Origin: Climacium dendroides
Taxonomy: Eukaryota; Streptophyta; Bryopsida; Hypnales; Climaciaceae
Direction of reading: 5' to 3'
Length of the DNA: 64,000 nucleotides
Assembly: GCA_950106755.1 (NCBI GenBank)
Contig: OX467086.1
Span: 24,818,001-24,882,000 of the forward strand
Below, piece after piece: positions 11,830-28,710 of the stretch. Every line of letters begins with the position of its first letter. Position 1 is the first letter of the stretch. The position numbers were made by a program, and so were the translations under genes. Below the pieces are notes generated by a model that was not told where the DNA came from, made no database searches, and was given only the letters and a program-made list of their open reading frames with translations.

Positions 11830-12672
11830 ACCCTAATACATTATCAAGGCCTTTTTTTCACCAAAAAACACTTAAAACTATCATTTCTATGGAAAAGAGT
11901 AAAAAATTTGAAAATTGTTTTTTTTCTTCATATCTAACCTTAGGATCTTACACCTAATTAGTATGAGAATATGTGGAATAAATTTCATAAATTTTGACTG
12001 CACATACTACAAGATATTTGCCTTTAAAGTGAAGAAAACAAGCATTTTTATGCATAACTAGATTAGATTATTTGACTTTGAACCTTCTTAACTTCAATAT
12101 TTTCACAACAAAGTTTTAAGGTTTAAATCCTTAAGGTGGGAAATTGAATTGAGGATTTAGAAAATAAAATAAAATCTCAAAAAAACTTAATTTTCATTCT
12201 TAAGAAAATTATTAATATCTCTAAAAAGCACACTAATCTCAATGGTAAGATTGTTCTAAAAGGAAAAATGAGCCATGTACAATTTTTTTTTAAATTGTAG
12301 AAATTGCATTCAGAAATGAATCCTACAAATTATTTTCAAGAAGATGCTTAAATTGCCTGAAGAATAAGATTGTCCATAACTTTTACATCACTTATCCAAA
12401 TGAAATGAATCAAAGCTTTCCATTTAGACAAAATTATAATCTATGAGAAAAAAATAAAAATTTCACTTGTTTTTTTAATACTTGGTCTCTATTTTGAGCT
12501 TATCTAGGCATAATTTTTGTTCTGGAGCATTAATAGAATATATATATTCCCACAAAGATAATTAGTTTTTCTATCTCTACAAAATGTTTCAAAAAATCAT
12601 GACAAAAATTGAGACGAAAGGTATTTGCCTGAAATCCAATTTGTCCTGTAAGAAATGATGGTCTTTTAGAGG
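11830..12672 (-). mobile_element. TTAA-target MITE, long type (inverted copy)
   Basis: Reverse-oriented relative of the element at 37839-38699. Shared internal blocks include AAGCTTTCCATTTAGACA and CACACTAATCTCAATGG. TTAA lies at both borders (11826-11829 and 12673-12676). The ends have diverged: ACCCTAATAC at the left and GGTCTTTTAGAGG at the right. It has no coding capacity. Confidence 0.7.
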
Positions 12673-12707
12673 TTAAAGTTTGAACCAATTTTCTTATGGA
12701 AGGTTAA

Positions 12708-13351
12708 CCCCTAAATGCATGAGGCACCAAATTCTAGTATCAACAATATTTTGAAGTTAAATAAACCTAACCAAGTTGCTATTTTTAGTAATTTATATTT
12801 TGAATTTTTTTGAAGTCTAGTTTTAGAATCTATAATTCAATTTTGAAAATGAATGATTATGAATTTTCTATTCAAGATTTTGTACAAGGGTGTCCATTGC
12901 AAATCTTGATTTTCTAGTATTGAAGATTTTTGGAAATGAGCCTCAAATGCACTAAATCTTGGAGAAAAAATCACATTATAAATTCATTTAAAAAAATTTG
13001 TACAATAGTTTTTGAGAGGTTGTAAATTGATTGGAGTTATACATGCTATGCCCTTTAACCTCATATTGTTTTGGTGACCAATTTTTAAATTTGATATGTG
13101 AAAAGAGGATTGAAAGACTTTTATTAAATCATTTTTACAATTTTAACACCCTCATGATCAAACATTATAATCTTTCAATCTATAAGTGATATTGTTGTAT
13201 TTTCTTTTTTCATGTGATCTCTAACATTCTAGTTTGAATTTCTACAATTATAATTCAAATAAAATTGGTAAAACTTATCAAAATGATTTGTTTTTTGTTC
13301 AATTTAGAGCAAATGCCAAAAAACTCAAAAAAGGCTTTTAGTATTTAGGTG
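12708..13351. mobile_element. TTAA-target MITE, 644 bp
   Basis: Left end CCCCTAAATGCATGAGGC after TTAA (12704-12707); right end ...AGTATTTAGGTG before TTAA (13352-13355). The right half (from ~13140) has a second copy at 43595-43820. It begins only ~35 bp after the previous element, so the two are adjacent insertions. Confidence 0.55.
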
Positions 13352-16300
13352 TTAAGATTATTGCTAATGATTGATAAATTTTTTAGAATATATAACACAA
13401 ATGTAAAATTCCTAAGTTGATTAAAAGTTTTGAGTGTATTGTCAATAATACCATAATATTTAATAAATGTTTCTACAATAGCTTCAACACTTTAAATTTT
13501 AATTTTTTGAAAATTCATCATTAAATTGAAATGCAATTCAATATGTTCAACACAAAGTTTAAAATCGTTCATGCGGATGGAGGTGAAGATGAAGAAGACA
13601 AGTTCTTTACACAATTGGATAGTAGGAGGTAAAACAAGCCATGTAGAATATGTAAATGGTTAGGATTAGTGGGAGCTCAATCTTGAAATTATCCCATATT
13701 TTTAGAGGGTTCATGACAAACAATGCATTTCGTTATAAAAATGACCTCTCCACCCTCCATTCTTTTTAAATGTTAATATAGAATTTCCTTCACTTTGTCA
13801 TTAAACATTTACTTTCTAGTAGATCGTCTTTGGACATTCTGACTTATACTGAAATTTTATTTTATTTTTACAACAACTTGATCATTTAATTCTTGTTGAA
13901 TTTGGCAATTTCTCTCTTTTTCTAGCACTCTGAAAAATAATTATTTTCCATTGATCCTACCCCATGGGTACGGTAATCATATTTAGCTCATACCCAATGC
14001 AAATGAAATTTACATAACTTCCTTGCCTAGATACATCAAATCTTTTTGGGTAGGTAGCCATCAAATCAAGTACAACGTTAAATCTGTCCCACAAAGTAGG
14101 ACGAGCAAAGTGAAAATATAGATTCTTCAGAGTAAAAGTAAAATCTTATTCCCTGTTTAGTATTGTGTTTAGGGTGTGTTCTTGACCTCTCTTAGCTAAT
14201 TTGGGGTCTTTGATTGCAAATATGAAATCAAAATTTATAAATTTATTTATATGTGAAAAATAAAAAATTTTGTGTTTTTTCTTAGGATAAACTTTTTACA
14301 TTTTCACCCTACTCATTCCACTTCATAGTATGGGTTTATTGTCCTACTCAAATCAACATCAACATTAGATGGAAACTTTTGATGCACACGATCACTTTTC
14401 AAAGTAAAATGAATTAATTAGTGAGAAATAAAAATGTCACATTGCAATTTAACCTCTAAACATCAAGAGTCTTTTCTAGAATTGACAATTTGGAAAAAGT
14501 CATTATAAAATACTATTTGGAATACTATTTTGGAGTTGATTTATGGATAAGAGTTATAGATTTTGAATTTTAGATTCCATTCATATGGTTAAATTCACCA
14601 ATGCTATGACTAATATTTTTCTATAAATTTTAAAATTTCTTAAGAATTTTTTTACAGATAAAATATTATCATTTTTTGAGTGAAACTTGTTGGAATGGAT
14701 TTGTCTCTTGACATAGTGATTTTTTGAAAATTTTGTGTACTTTAAATCTATGACCTTAGTTTTACAAATCCGATTTTGAATTAGAGTCAATGCAATTTGG
14801 GCTTAGTCAACAACTTGATATACTTCCATATTTGTAAATTTTAAAAAACATGAACTCTATTAATACTAAATCCAAACATTAGATAGGACAAAAATTTAAT
14901 AAAGTATTTTTATAAATTGAAATGACTTTCATTGAAGCAATAATGACAAAGAATTAAGAATATGAATTTGTTCATTGTTGAGAAATTGAATATTGGAGTG
15001 TTTAATAAGGTTTAACTCTGTAACATTGTTGCTAACTTTGGATGACAAAGAATCCTTCTATATAACACAGAAGTGCAAATGTTTATCTTTGGAATTTTGT
15101 ATGGAAAGGGGAGGGCTTGTAGAGTAGTTTGACCTCCAATGAATGCACTTGGCTTTTTTTAAGCAAATAATTCACATAGTATCCCAAAAGATAATTTTCA
15201 TAGTGATAAAGCTCATCCCTACAAAATTAACTTCTAAGAGATCATGATTTGCAGTGAAATACAAATTTAGAATTTGGGGGCAATTTAAATTATGATTGGA
15301 TAAGATTCTAATTACCAAATATAGAATCTTTAATTCTTGCAAGTTTTTTTCTTCAATCTAGATATGAATTGATTCATTACTTTGCACAATAACAATGAAG
15401 CATTGAATAACCAAAATGATTGCACCACTAAAAAATAGGCAAAAAAACCCAGTTTTCTTAATACACTTGATTGTACCACATCTATTTCATATACTCCTAT
15501 AGTAAGCTCTTAATCCTTTACCACCTTTGGTATTTTAGTAAAAAAATAACCATATTCCTAACTTATTGTTTGAAATACATGAATAGTTGTCAATCAAAAT
15601 GAAATTTTTTAATTATTCATCCATAAAAAAGAAACTCCACATCTTTCATAGATACATTTTCTATAAGATTTTCTTGATTGTCGGACAATATATTTTGAAA
15701 ATCATAATGTTTGTACAAAATATATTTAAAATAAAAATAAAAATTTAGAGGTACTCAAGTTCAATGAGTATTATGTGTGAGGAAAATTTTGCAAAAGTAA
15801 AGGTGAACCTATTCTTTGATAACAACTGACTCATAACACACATGCTTTTCTACTATCCAAATTTTACGTGATTTTCAAGTTCAAGATTGTTAAAATGTAA
15901 GGTTCTTTGCAAAATATTATACAAAAAATATTCCAACAATGTAGGATCAAGATCAAGTTATGAGAAAATCAAAGACATAGAATTCTATAATAATGTCTTG
16001 GACATGTTTTGTTGAAAAAAAACATTATTTGGCTTCGAAATACCTCAACCTATTGAAAATTGTCTTGTTATATAGGTCAACGATGCAATCTCCTTCCGTG
16101 TTCATCTTTTCTTGATAAGTCTTTTCTTTATCATCCATAGCCTTTAGAAGTCACCCTACACCAATTCTTTTCTCATGACTAGGTTTTTTTTCTCCTATTG
16201 TTTGTCAATATTTTACTTGTGACAATGTATACACACAAGGGATATACCTTTGTATGTGTATATATAATAAAAGATTCAATATCCAAATTACAATTTGATT

Positions 16301-16565
16301 AATGCAAAATGTGCAAACAAATGATGGCTAAATTTGAACTTCACACTTTGCAATTTCATTTCAAAATGGATATGTTCCTACCACAATTTTCCACTACCCA
16401 TTGAGCATATGGTGATCACTTAGACACTAAAGGTTTAAACATTTATCATTTACCATTGGTCTCTTATGAGTTAAAAATGCATTCTAACCAAACCAACAAC
16501 CAACCTCCCAACTAAATTAAGGGTTAAATATTCATTTGCATTTCCCTCCAAAATCTTGCACTTCA
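13352..16565. other. AT-rich spacer, no gene seen
   Basis: Strongly AT-rich and dense in stops in all frames. No conserved protein or structural RNA was recognised. It is probably decayed transposon sequence. Confidence 0.5.
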
Positions 16566-17150
16566 ATTCCTAATATTCCATTGTCCCTATGGGAGACAAA
16601 ATGGATTTTGGGTAGGACCATATAACCTTGATTTTTGACATGATTTTTTTGAAAGTTTTTATAATATAAAAAAATACATTAGGTTTTAGGGAATATAATT
16701 TTTATTTCAATTGGTATTGGGAGAAAAATTACACCACAATAACCTCAAAATGGGGGAGGTCATGTAGCAAAAAATTCACAAAGAATTGAAACTAAAATAA
16801 GAATTTTTTTACCCTTAGAAATTATAGTGTTGTACTATTGTCAAAATGGAAATCTTTGATTCTAATTGAATTAGCGATGTGAAATTAATGAAGCTTCTTG
16901 TTTTTTTTAGGTAATTATGGATTCTTAAAGAGAAACTAACATATTGGATTCATTTTTTTATTCAATTTTCACAATTAATCAAAAAAAGATTCTACAAGGT
17001 TAAGTATGTTTGTTAAAACAATCCCACCGTTGAGATTAATGTGTTTGAATTCCATCTTAGAGTAATTCCTGAATTAATTTATCCTTCAATCTTATACCAA
17101 CTTCTATCTAACAATTTTAAAAAAATGAAAATCAAGTTGTTGTTTTTGAA
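16566..17150 (+). mobile_element. TTAA-family MITE, degenerate copy
   Basis: Shares the blocks CCATTGTCCCTATGGGAGAC, GGGAATATAATTTTTATTTC and CCACCGTTGAGATTAATGTG with the elements at 37839-38699 and 48821-49389. Neither border is clean: the left end reads TTCCTAATATTCC, and the right end could not be located. Confidence 0.55.
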
Positions 17151-18424
17151 GGAAAAAATCACAATCCACCCTACTCAAATCTATTGGTTGCTCTTTCTAA
17201 CCATAGATTCCAATTTTATAGACTTAGGCTTCCAACATAGACCAATCTTTTTGTATGATGCATAAGTTGAATAATTTGGATGTAGAATCCATATATGCTA
17301 GTTTATTTTGCTAGTTTCATTTCCACATGGAATTCATACTTGGTCTCAAGGTTGTGAAAGAAAATGCCAACTTGTTAAACTTAGTATGTTTTTCACTTAG
17401 CTTATTGTGTTGTGTGTTTCTACTCTTGAAAACTCCTCTTGGTCCAAAAATGTCACTACAATTGGCATTATTATCTTCAATATACTATCATTACAATTAG
17501 GAAGTTTTTTTCTAAATATTTTCAAAATTTTGAGTACATACAACAATGAAATTGGTCTCTTACACCATAGGTGATAACAAATTTTGAATATTGTCATATT
17601 CTAGATTTTATTCACAAGGCAATTCAATTCTTCTTCTTTCTTTAATTATATAAAAGTGGTTGGAAAAAGATTTTGTCAATGTAGAAAGATACTTTACTAA
17701 TATAATTTTTTTTATGAAACTCTACTAATTAAGCCAATGGTATACAATTTATCTTAAACACCGTCTAGGAATGCTTAAAGTAGGATTTAACTTGGTATTG
17801 TGAACTAAACAATAGTTGTTTGAAAAAAAATGATATAACACTCAATACCATCAAAGTATCAATCACTTCCATTTTTCTATGTAACTGTTATTTATTGTTA
17901 ACTAAATTAATATGATCATGTCTTACATTTCAATCCTATATTATGGCATTCTGCAATGAAAGTCTTTTACATTCAAATAATAATATAATATATAAGACTC
18001 TTACAATAATTCCATTAAAAGTATTTAATTTATTGTAAGAGTCTATTACATTCAAATAATAATAATAATATAGACTCTTCAATTAATATATTCAAAAAAT
18101 TGAAATCACTTACATAATTGAAACTTTATTGTCAACTACAAACACTTAAAAAAAGATTTTTCTACAAATATATTTCTTCAAAAAGAGTCGTGGTTCCAAA
18201 CATGTCGGCTTGAAAGGTGGATCATGCCAAGGTGACACTGACTTTTGAACAAAGAGTGGTTGCTAGTCTACGAACACGCTATATTCATAGAAACAAGAAG
18301 ATACTTTTGTGTCCATGTGACCTAAGGAAAATAGACCACCTCATCTTTGGGAAGAACATGTTTCCTTAGATACCCGAGATCTTTTCAATTTAAGAAAGAC
18401 CCTCCTACATCTACAACTAGTGGC
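17151..18424. other. AT-rich spacer, no gene seen
   Basis: No conserved frame. A local duplication of about 35 bp (ACATTCAAATAATAATA, at ~17970 and ~18048) lies next to AGACTCTT words. A less AT-rich patch at 18185-18420 shows no recognisable coding signal. Confidence 0.45.
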
Positions 18425-19020
18425 TAATGTTCTAGAATGATGGCACAATTTGCAAAATCTTTTCTAGTTTTTTTGTTTTGCTTATTAGCTCATTCACCTT
18501 CCTAGAGTTTGGGTAAATTTGCTATCTAGAGATTGGAAATTCAACTGCTAGTATTAATGTTTAAATTCCATTGAAAATTGAACTTACTGCTAGTTTTAAT
18601 GTTAAATTTACATTGAAAATTCAACTGCTAGTTTTAATGTTAAATTTACATTGAAAATTCAACTGCTAGTTTTAATGTTATAGAATGATAGCACAGTTTG
18701 CAAAATCTTTTCTAGTTTTTTTGTTTTGCTTTATCTAGCTCATTCACCTTCCTGGAGTTCAGGTAGATTGGCTATCTAGAGATTAGAAATTGACTGCTGT
18801 TTTTAATGTTTCATTTCCATTGAAAACTGAACTGCTAGTTTTAATGTTTCATTTTTATTGAAAACTGAACTGCTAGTTTCAATGTTTCATTTTTATTGAA
18901 AACTGAACTGCTAGTTTTAATGTTACATTTTTATTGAAAACTGAACTGCTAGTTTTAATGTAACATTTTTATTGAAAAAATTGACTGCTGGTTTTAATGT
19001 TTCATTTCCATAGAAAATTT
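18425..19020 (+). repeat. Composite minisatellite, ~38-bp units within a larger duplication
   Basis: Units read AACTGCTAGTTTTAATGTT then CATTTTTATTGAAAA. Two arrays (18540-18680 and 18785-19020) are each preceded by a ~110-bp block (TAGAATGATGGCACA... to TAGAGATT...) that is itself duplicated at ~18432 and ~18681. A unit array with its flank was therefore copied as a whole. The later array is the more homogeneous one. Confidence 0.8.
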
Positions 19021-19165
19021 TTAGATTTTATTTTGAGTTCCAAGCCACTACGAAACCCATTTCATTTGCTCACTCATTTGCTTGCCCAGCGGCCTTCCTT
19101 GAGGCTGTCTGCAGTGGACTTGGTCTGGAGAAAAGCTGAGCCGGCTCCAGGACAAAAACAACTCA

Positions 19166-19194
19166 CCCCATCCCATCCCATCCCATCCCATCCC
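19166..19194 (+). repeat. (CATCC)n microsatellite
   Basis: About five perfect CATCC units in a locally GC-richer segment. Confidence 0.9.
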
Positions 19195-20004
19195 TTCAAC
19201 TGTCTCCCCACTCATCAGTTGGGGTGTGGCTTGGAGGTGCCTTGTTCGTCCCCGATTGCCTTCCTTTTCCTCTGCAACACGCCATCAGCACTTTCAGCAG
19301 TTCCCAAGTCCTCGGTAATGCAAGCAACTCCCACACCTTTACTCAACAACATGAATAAAAAAAGAAACACAAAACAACAATAAGAAAAACAAAACAGTCA
19401 GTATTCAAAACTACTGTCAGTTGGAGTAAACTAAAAATAAAATCGAAATCGAAATCACACAAAAACGTCAGGAAAAAAAACCCACTGTAGTAATGTAAGT
19501 TAAATCAAATCAAATCACATCGAAATGTGGAAAGACCAAGGCACTACTTCAAAGAAATAAGAGAAAAAAAAGCAGCAGCCTTGAAACTGACATTCGACAC
19601 AGGGAGTCCGGTCCATGAAACTCATCCTTTCGCCGCTTTCTTTTGAAAAGTAAAATTTGTTGGGCGTGTTTCTTGTCAGGCGTGCTCTTGTCAGGCGCAG
19701 CAGTGGCATGATCATCTCCTTCTCTCAAGTGTCAGCAACAATTGGGCACCAGCAGTGCCTAACTTAAGCTCAAATTTAGAATCCTTAGATCACTGTATGA
19801 CTCTGAAAGCAAGCGCCCCCCAAAAGCCTCCCGGAAAACGCCGCAAAAAGAGTCGCTGGTAAAGCTTATTAACGGTTGCAACACACAAACTCAGAAAGCG
19901 TTGGCTAAAAATGGAGAAGAATGCACTTGCAACTCGTTTGTAAGTCACACTCTTGCTTCTCCGCTTCTCCAATTATGGAATATGGGATTCGAAGAGCATC
20001 CCCA
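19195..20004. other. Moderately GC-rich spacer, no gene seen
   Basis: Composition is closer to the genic regions than to the surrounding AT-rich DNA, but no conserved frame was recognised. Confidence 0.4.
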
Positions 20005-20385
20005 CCCGTCTTGCAAAACGGATGACTTTTTTTTAAGAGGGAGGGCTTGCAAGTCGGGGGTTTGCATATTGGGGCCATTTTGCAAGCCACCCACCGGCCT
20101 CCAAAACAACAAACAACAAGTACAATGCAAACTCTGTGCGTCAAATGACAAGCATAGCGTAGACTCCGCACGCCTCGCTTTTCACCTTCGCCAACCCGTC
20201 TTGCAAAATGGACGACTTCTTAAGAGGGAGGGCTTGCAAGTTGGGGGGGGGGTTACATATTGGGGCCATTTTGCAAGCCACCCACCGGACTACAAAACAA
20301 CAAACAACAAGTACAGTGCAGACTTCGCATGCCAAATGACAAGCATAGCACAAACTCCATACACCTCAATTTTCACCTTTGCCGA
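20005..20385 (+). repeat. 190-bp tandem repeat, two units
   Basis: Units begin CCCGTCTTGCAAAACGG (20005) and CCCGTCTTGCAAAATGG (20195). Each holds GGGAGGGCTTGCAAG, a G-run, TATTGGGGCCATTTTGCAAG and AACAACAAACAACAAGTACA. A 206-codon frame (19901-20521) crosses the array but reads the two units in different frames, so it is not evidence of a gene. Confidence 0.85.
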
Positions 20386-21253
20386 CTTGTCTTTCACCTG
20401 TAGCGATTGTATTGTCATTCGGGATAAATTGGCCCCTTTACATTTACCTCATTGGTTGGCCTCCCGGCCTACAACCAGTGAGGCGCCTTACTCCCCTAGG
20501 CCTGCAAAAACGGAGGGCTAGCTCTTTTCTTTCATCAATTTCTGATTCTTCATAGAATTTTGTTTCTTGGAGAAGATATGACTACCTCTATTGCGTTTAT
20601 CTATTCTTTGAGAATTTTCATGTTTTGTGCAAGATATCAATCAATGTCTCATAAGTCAATTTTGAAAAAAAAGAAAAATTAGATCAAGAAGTTAACAAAT
20701 GAAATAGGAAGTAAATGAAATTGGTTTCAAATTTTTTTGGAGATGATATGAATAAACTATGAATTTTCAAAATCTAAGACACTTTACTATTGAATTTGGA
20801 CTATTTGTAATTGAACATTTGTTGAAATCACTTTGATTCCCATTGGTTGCATTAAAAAAAACCTTTGAATTTCTATTAGTTGTTGTTGAAAACTTAATAT
20901 AGAACTTGAGAAAGTGGTTTGTTTAAGTTGGGATTCTTGAAGGCATATTTTATATAGGGATGATCTAGTTGAACATACTCAAGGTGCTATTATAAGGCGT
21001 TCCTACCTTAAGTAACTACCTAATGTCCATTGGTTGTATATGATGTGACTCCAAAGTATAAAGAATGACACTTTTATCCTTAAAACCAAAGGGAATGGAT
21101 GAAGAGATTGTTTGAAATAGTTTTTAGAGAAAAAAACTCTATAGTGGAACTATGGTAGCACCCATTCATAACATATATTAATAATGTTCATTTGTTGAAC
21201 TCACTTTGTTGCAGAGTTCAGTAAATTTGGAGAAGTTCTAATACTTGACTCAA
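20386..21253. other. Spacer, no gene seen
   Basis: AT-rich after ~20530; no conserved frame. Confidence 0.45.
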
Positions 21254-21409
21254 GGCTCCTTGTAAAAAAACCCTCTTCCAACTCATTAAAGGCTCCTCCT
21301 ACAAAAATCCTCTCCCAACTTGCTAAAGGCTCTTCCTACAAAAATCCTCTCCCAACTTGCTAAAGGCTCCTCCTACAAAAACCTCTCCCAACTTGCTAAA
21401 GGCTCCTCA
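21254..21409 (+). repeat. 37-bp minisatellite, about four units
   Basis: Units start GGCTCCTCCTACAAAAATCC at 21254 (degenerate), 21291, 21328, 21365 and 21401 (partial). They keep an open frame of AKGSSYKNLSQL-like residues, but 37 is not a multiple of three and I see no conserved protein. Confidence 0.85.
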
Positions 21410-21954
21410 TACTTGTGTAATGTTATTGTGATTGATGCTATTGTCACTCCCTCTAATAATTGCAAAACCTCCTTCCTTTCCAAACCCAACAATGAATCTT
21501 TATCATGAGTGGCTGTCATAGTGAATAAATGGCTCACTAGTGACTAAACAAGAATAAAAGATGGCTTGTGAGAATTCTTTAACAACTAAAGAATTCCATC
21601 ACCTAAGGAGATGAGTAGGAAGACGGCTTCAAATTTAAAGAATGTGACATCATCACTCCTTGTGTAGTGCTTCTTCTCCACATTTTTAGTATTCAATGAT
21701 TCCATTAGAGGGCGTTAAATTTGGTTGATGATGGTAAGGAGATTGAAAGCTGTAAGTTTTACCTACTTTCAAGGAAAACCCTTACATCACAAAATACTAC
21801 TACTTAACTTTTAAAGATGCTTGAAATCCACCCCTAAAGGTTGATTTTTGGCAAATCTTAGAAGATGGGGACTAAAGCATTGTAATATGTGTGTGGAATC
21901 TCCTTCAAAGTAGACAAAACGTGATTTTCATCCCACCCACCCATCAACTATTTA

Positions 21955-22341
21955 AGGTAGAAACACCCCAAATTGCACCTGTTCCTATTCTTTATTCCTA
22001 AACTCACCCAATTATGTCCCTAGACTTTGGTGAATGTGTCCTCCACATGCTCAAAATTGATTGGCCAACACATTCGAAAGACACATATTTGACTGTGATT
22101 TGTTGACAGCTGATTTTTGCAGGGGTACAGTTTGGGGGGTACCTATGGGACAATTTTTAGTGGTTTAGGCAACCAACACTTTGAAAAATCATAGAAATTA
22201 CATACAATGTCTGAAAAATCTAATTTTTTTTTGAATATTCATGATTTTCACTTGCATATACTACAAAAATATTAATTTAAAAAAAATATGCCTCCAACTA
22301 TGCTGAATTGCTTAAAGTAACGGTTTTGGGTGTTTCTACCT
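21955..22341 (+). mobile_element. TA-target MITE, AGGTAGAAACACCC ends (copy 1)
   Basis: Terminal inverted repeats AGGTAGAAACACCC and GGGTGTTTCTACCT are flanked by TA at 21953-21954 and 22342-22343. Length is 387 bp. A second copy lies in the opposite orientation at 51140-51558. It has no coding capacity. Confidence 0.88.
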
Positions 22342-22521
22342 TATGTTCACTATTCTCCAAGCCAGCCGTCTTTCCATTTGGATGCCCAGTACTTGCCACT
22401 TCCTTCTAGGTCCTTCTAGCTTAGTCAGTCGGCCTTTCCAAAAAACCACCAAGAAAACGAACCTAGAACAAACTCCGGTTAGGGTACCAAATTTATTGGC
22501 GAAGAGGAAGGAAGGATGGAA

Positions 22522-22570
22522 CCCAAGCCCAAGCCCAAGCCCAGCCCCAGCCCAGCCCAGCCCTGCCCTG
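22522..22570 (+). repeat. (AAGCCC)n hexanucleotide repeat upstream of AMMECR1
   Basis: Several AAGCCC units grade into CAGCCC/CTGCCC variants, in the GC-rich region ~420 bp before the AMMECR1 start; it may lie in the 5' UTR or promoter. Confidence 0.85.
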
Positions 22571-22992
22571 CTGATGATGATGGATGCTCATAACTCTCTT
22601 GGCTGATGATGCGCATTAAGCACACAACCACAATGCACATCCCCTTTAAGCGCTCTCCTTCTCGTTGGCTTTCTGCTTCTTCTTCCCCAGCAGGCGGAGA
22701 GCAGAAGCAAATGCTCTCTTGCTCTTCCCGTCTGCGGAGACTCACCCCCATCTCGTGAGCTTCCCACCAAGCCCAAGATCGCCCCCACCCGTTCCCAATT
22801 ACCTTGTCTGTGCGTGTTTTGGGGAATCCCGGTGCAATTGGGGGGTGGTGCGGCGTGGAGAGGGTGGAGAGCGCAGCCAGGGCGTTCTGGGGGACGCTTG
22901 TTGCATGGATTGGTGACAAGGCGCCCAGGATTGCGGCCGGGCAGAAGGAAAACGGGAAGAAGAACGACGTGGAGACGAGAAAGGAGAAGAAC

Positions 22993-26542
<3,550 letters not shown>

Positions 26543-27616
26543 ATGCACTGCGAAAACTTCCTTAACATGCGGTCATGGCACTTTTTTTTCTCTCCCTTCT
26601 TGAATCTCCAACGGGTTCCAAGAAGTGAAATTTAGTGCTGTTCATTTGACCGAGTTCCAGGAGTAGTTGGCTCGGTCATGGTGCCACCAGTGACTGTAGT
26701 ACAATTTCTTTCTTGTGGCTGGAATTTGCGGCTAACCTCGAACAATTCGTTGCTGGGTGTTACCATTTTCTTCATGTTCCCAGGTGGAAGGAGCTTTTTC
26801 GCAAAGTTTCCCGTCACCGAAACACCCGGGTCATTGCTTTAAAGCAACTCATTCTTAGTAGACGAGGCCATAACACCTCTCTGCTGATTTGACTGTCATT
26901 AATGATGACCTTTTGTAAATTGGTGTTCCTGAACCTTCAGAACATCTCCATCTCTCTATCATTTTTATGAAGAATTGATGTAGCTTTTGATTGGCGGATA
27001 AATCGCCCCTCCCAAGCTAATCTCTTCTCTTCATTGTTCAGATAGACGGCTGTTTCTGTTTTTATTTTGTTGTGTGATACTGCGGTAATAAAATCAATGC
27101 ACTTACAGTAGTGCTATCTGACCACACACGAGTGATTGTTTTTGTTTTGTTTTTCTGTTTTTTCCTTTCTTCTGTTGGTTCTCTGCGATGTTTTCATGTC
27201 TTATTGAATCTTCTTAGACTTCTCAGTGTTGTATTCTGTTGCAATCACTGATTTGTTGATGGTTTTTGTTGGCGTGTGCTGACCGGCCTTCATTGATTGC
27301 AAGCGCAGAGAGTATTCACGTTTCGAGGTATGCTCGTAGAAGTTTCTTTTCGTTCTTCAAATAGTATTAGTGAATGTGATTTTTTAGGTCATTCTTACTA
27401 CAAAGAGTGGCTTGTTTTTTATATAAATGTACTAATATTGATGGGTGGGATATTGAAGTGGTCTCAATCCCTACATAGATTGAGAGCCTTATCTCATTTC
27501 AAGTAGCATCCTACGAAACATCCTACAAAACTTGCATTCCCTCACATCCAAAATGATCTTTTTTTTGTGAACAAAATGTTCGGGAAATGTTTGGGATTAA
27601 GGTTAAAAATAATGTT
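26543..27616. other. AMMECR1 3' region, no other gene seen
   Basis: Probably the 3' UTR for the first few hundred bases, with AATAAA-type words near 27087. No conserved frame was recognised. Confidence 0.5.
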
Positions 27617-28062
27617 ATTTCAACTTGTTTCTAAGTATTTCAAGGAAGTTGTTATCCATTCTTCAAAATTCAAGAACAAAAATGATCATTTTTGTGAAGG
27701 TGGTACACTAAATAGTGATTAGGTTGCCTTAACAATTAGGTTGCCTTACTCAGGAAAGTTATCTTATGACTCACCACTTCTCCAGATGGAGGCACATGCA
27801 ATTCTTTAAACTCAAGCCATGAACCAGCACACCAACCCATGCAATACACATGGCTCCTACATTAGTGCATCCTTCTATAGAAATTGTACATATTTATATA
27901 GTGTAGAATGTCGAGAAATTAGTGTGGGGCAACCTAATTTCACTATTTAGTGTAGATTATTTCAACTTGTTTTTAAGTATTTCAAGGAAGTTGTTATTGA
28001 TTCTTTGAATATTCAAGAACAAAAATGATCATTTTTGTGAAGGTGGTAGATCATTTGGAGAC
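27617..28062 (+). repeat. ~90-bp direct duplication interrupted by a MITE
   Basis: A block beginning TTCAACTTGTTT and ending TTTTTGTGAAGGTGGTA occurs at ~27617-27705 and ~27960-28051. The MITE at 27706-27952 sits at the end of the first block. The second block supplies the uninterrupted version of the insertion site. Confidence 0.8.
27706..27952 (+). mobile_element. TA-target MITE, CACTAAATAGTG ends (copy 1)
   Basis: Ends CACTAAATAGTGATTAGG and CCTAATTTCACTATTTAGTG; TA at 27704-27705 and 27953-27954. The paralogous sequence at ~28047 reads GGTGGTAGAT without the insert. A 200-bp relative is at 45407-45606. Confidence 0.88.
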
Positions 28063-28710
28063 AAAAAATTTGAAATGGAATGGGAACATCATTTTTGGAT
28101 TGAGGGAGTAGTTAATTATGCCAATTTGACATTTTTTGTTTTCTTTATAAATTAGTGTAAAGGTTTAGAATTTATAAAAGTCAAATTTTGGAAGTATTTG
28201 AATTTAATTGTTGAATATTTAGCTATTGTTGAATGTTTGTTTTTATACCAATTAATTTAATGTTTGTTTTTTATACCAATTAATTTAGCTAAATATTTGT
28301 ATGATGTTCATATTTTCAAAGGATTTCTAAAAATTAAATTATACATTATATTTGGACATTATATAAATAAAAAATTTTAAGTTTTGTTCAAAATGATAGT
28401 TGTAGGCATGTTAATTTCTTTAGCTATAGTACATGCCATACGTATTACATTATTTTTTGATTTATTGTAAGGTATTCAAATTATTATAAGTGCATATTTT
28501 TCTTAGATGTTCTATTTTAATTTAATCCTTTAGTAGAAGAAAGGATTATTTTACTCTTAAGTTATTTGAAATTAAAAAAAATAAAATTCTAATAAAAAAA
28601 TATGATTTAATGCAATTTTTTTTCTTACAAACAATTATTTAGCATGTAGCCTATTTACATTGTATCCATCTTAAGAAATATTCGATGAGAAATGATTCAA
28701 GCTTGATCTT

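Noticed and set aside
19901..20521. 206-codon open frame
   Set aside because: It crosses the 190-bp tandem repeat and reads the two units in different frames, with no recognisable domain.
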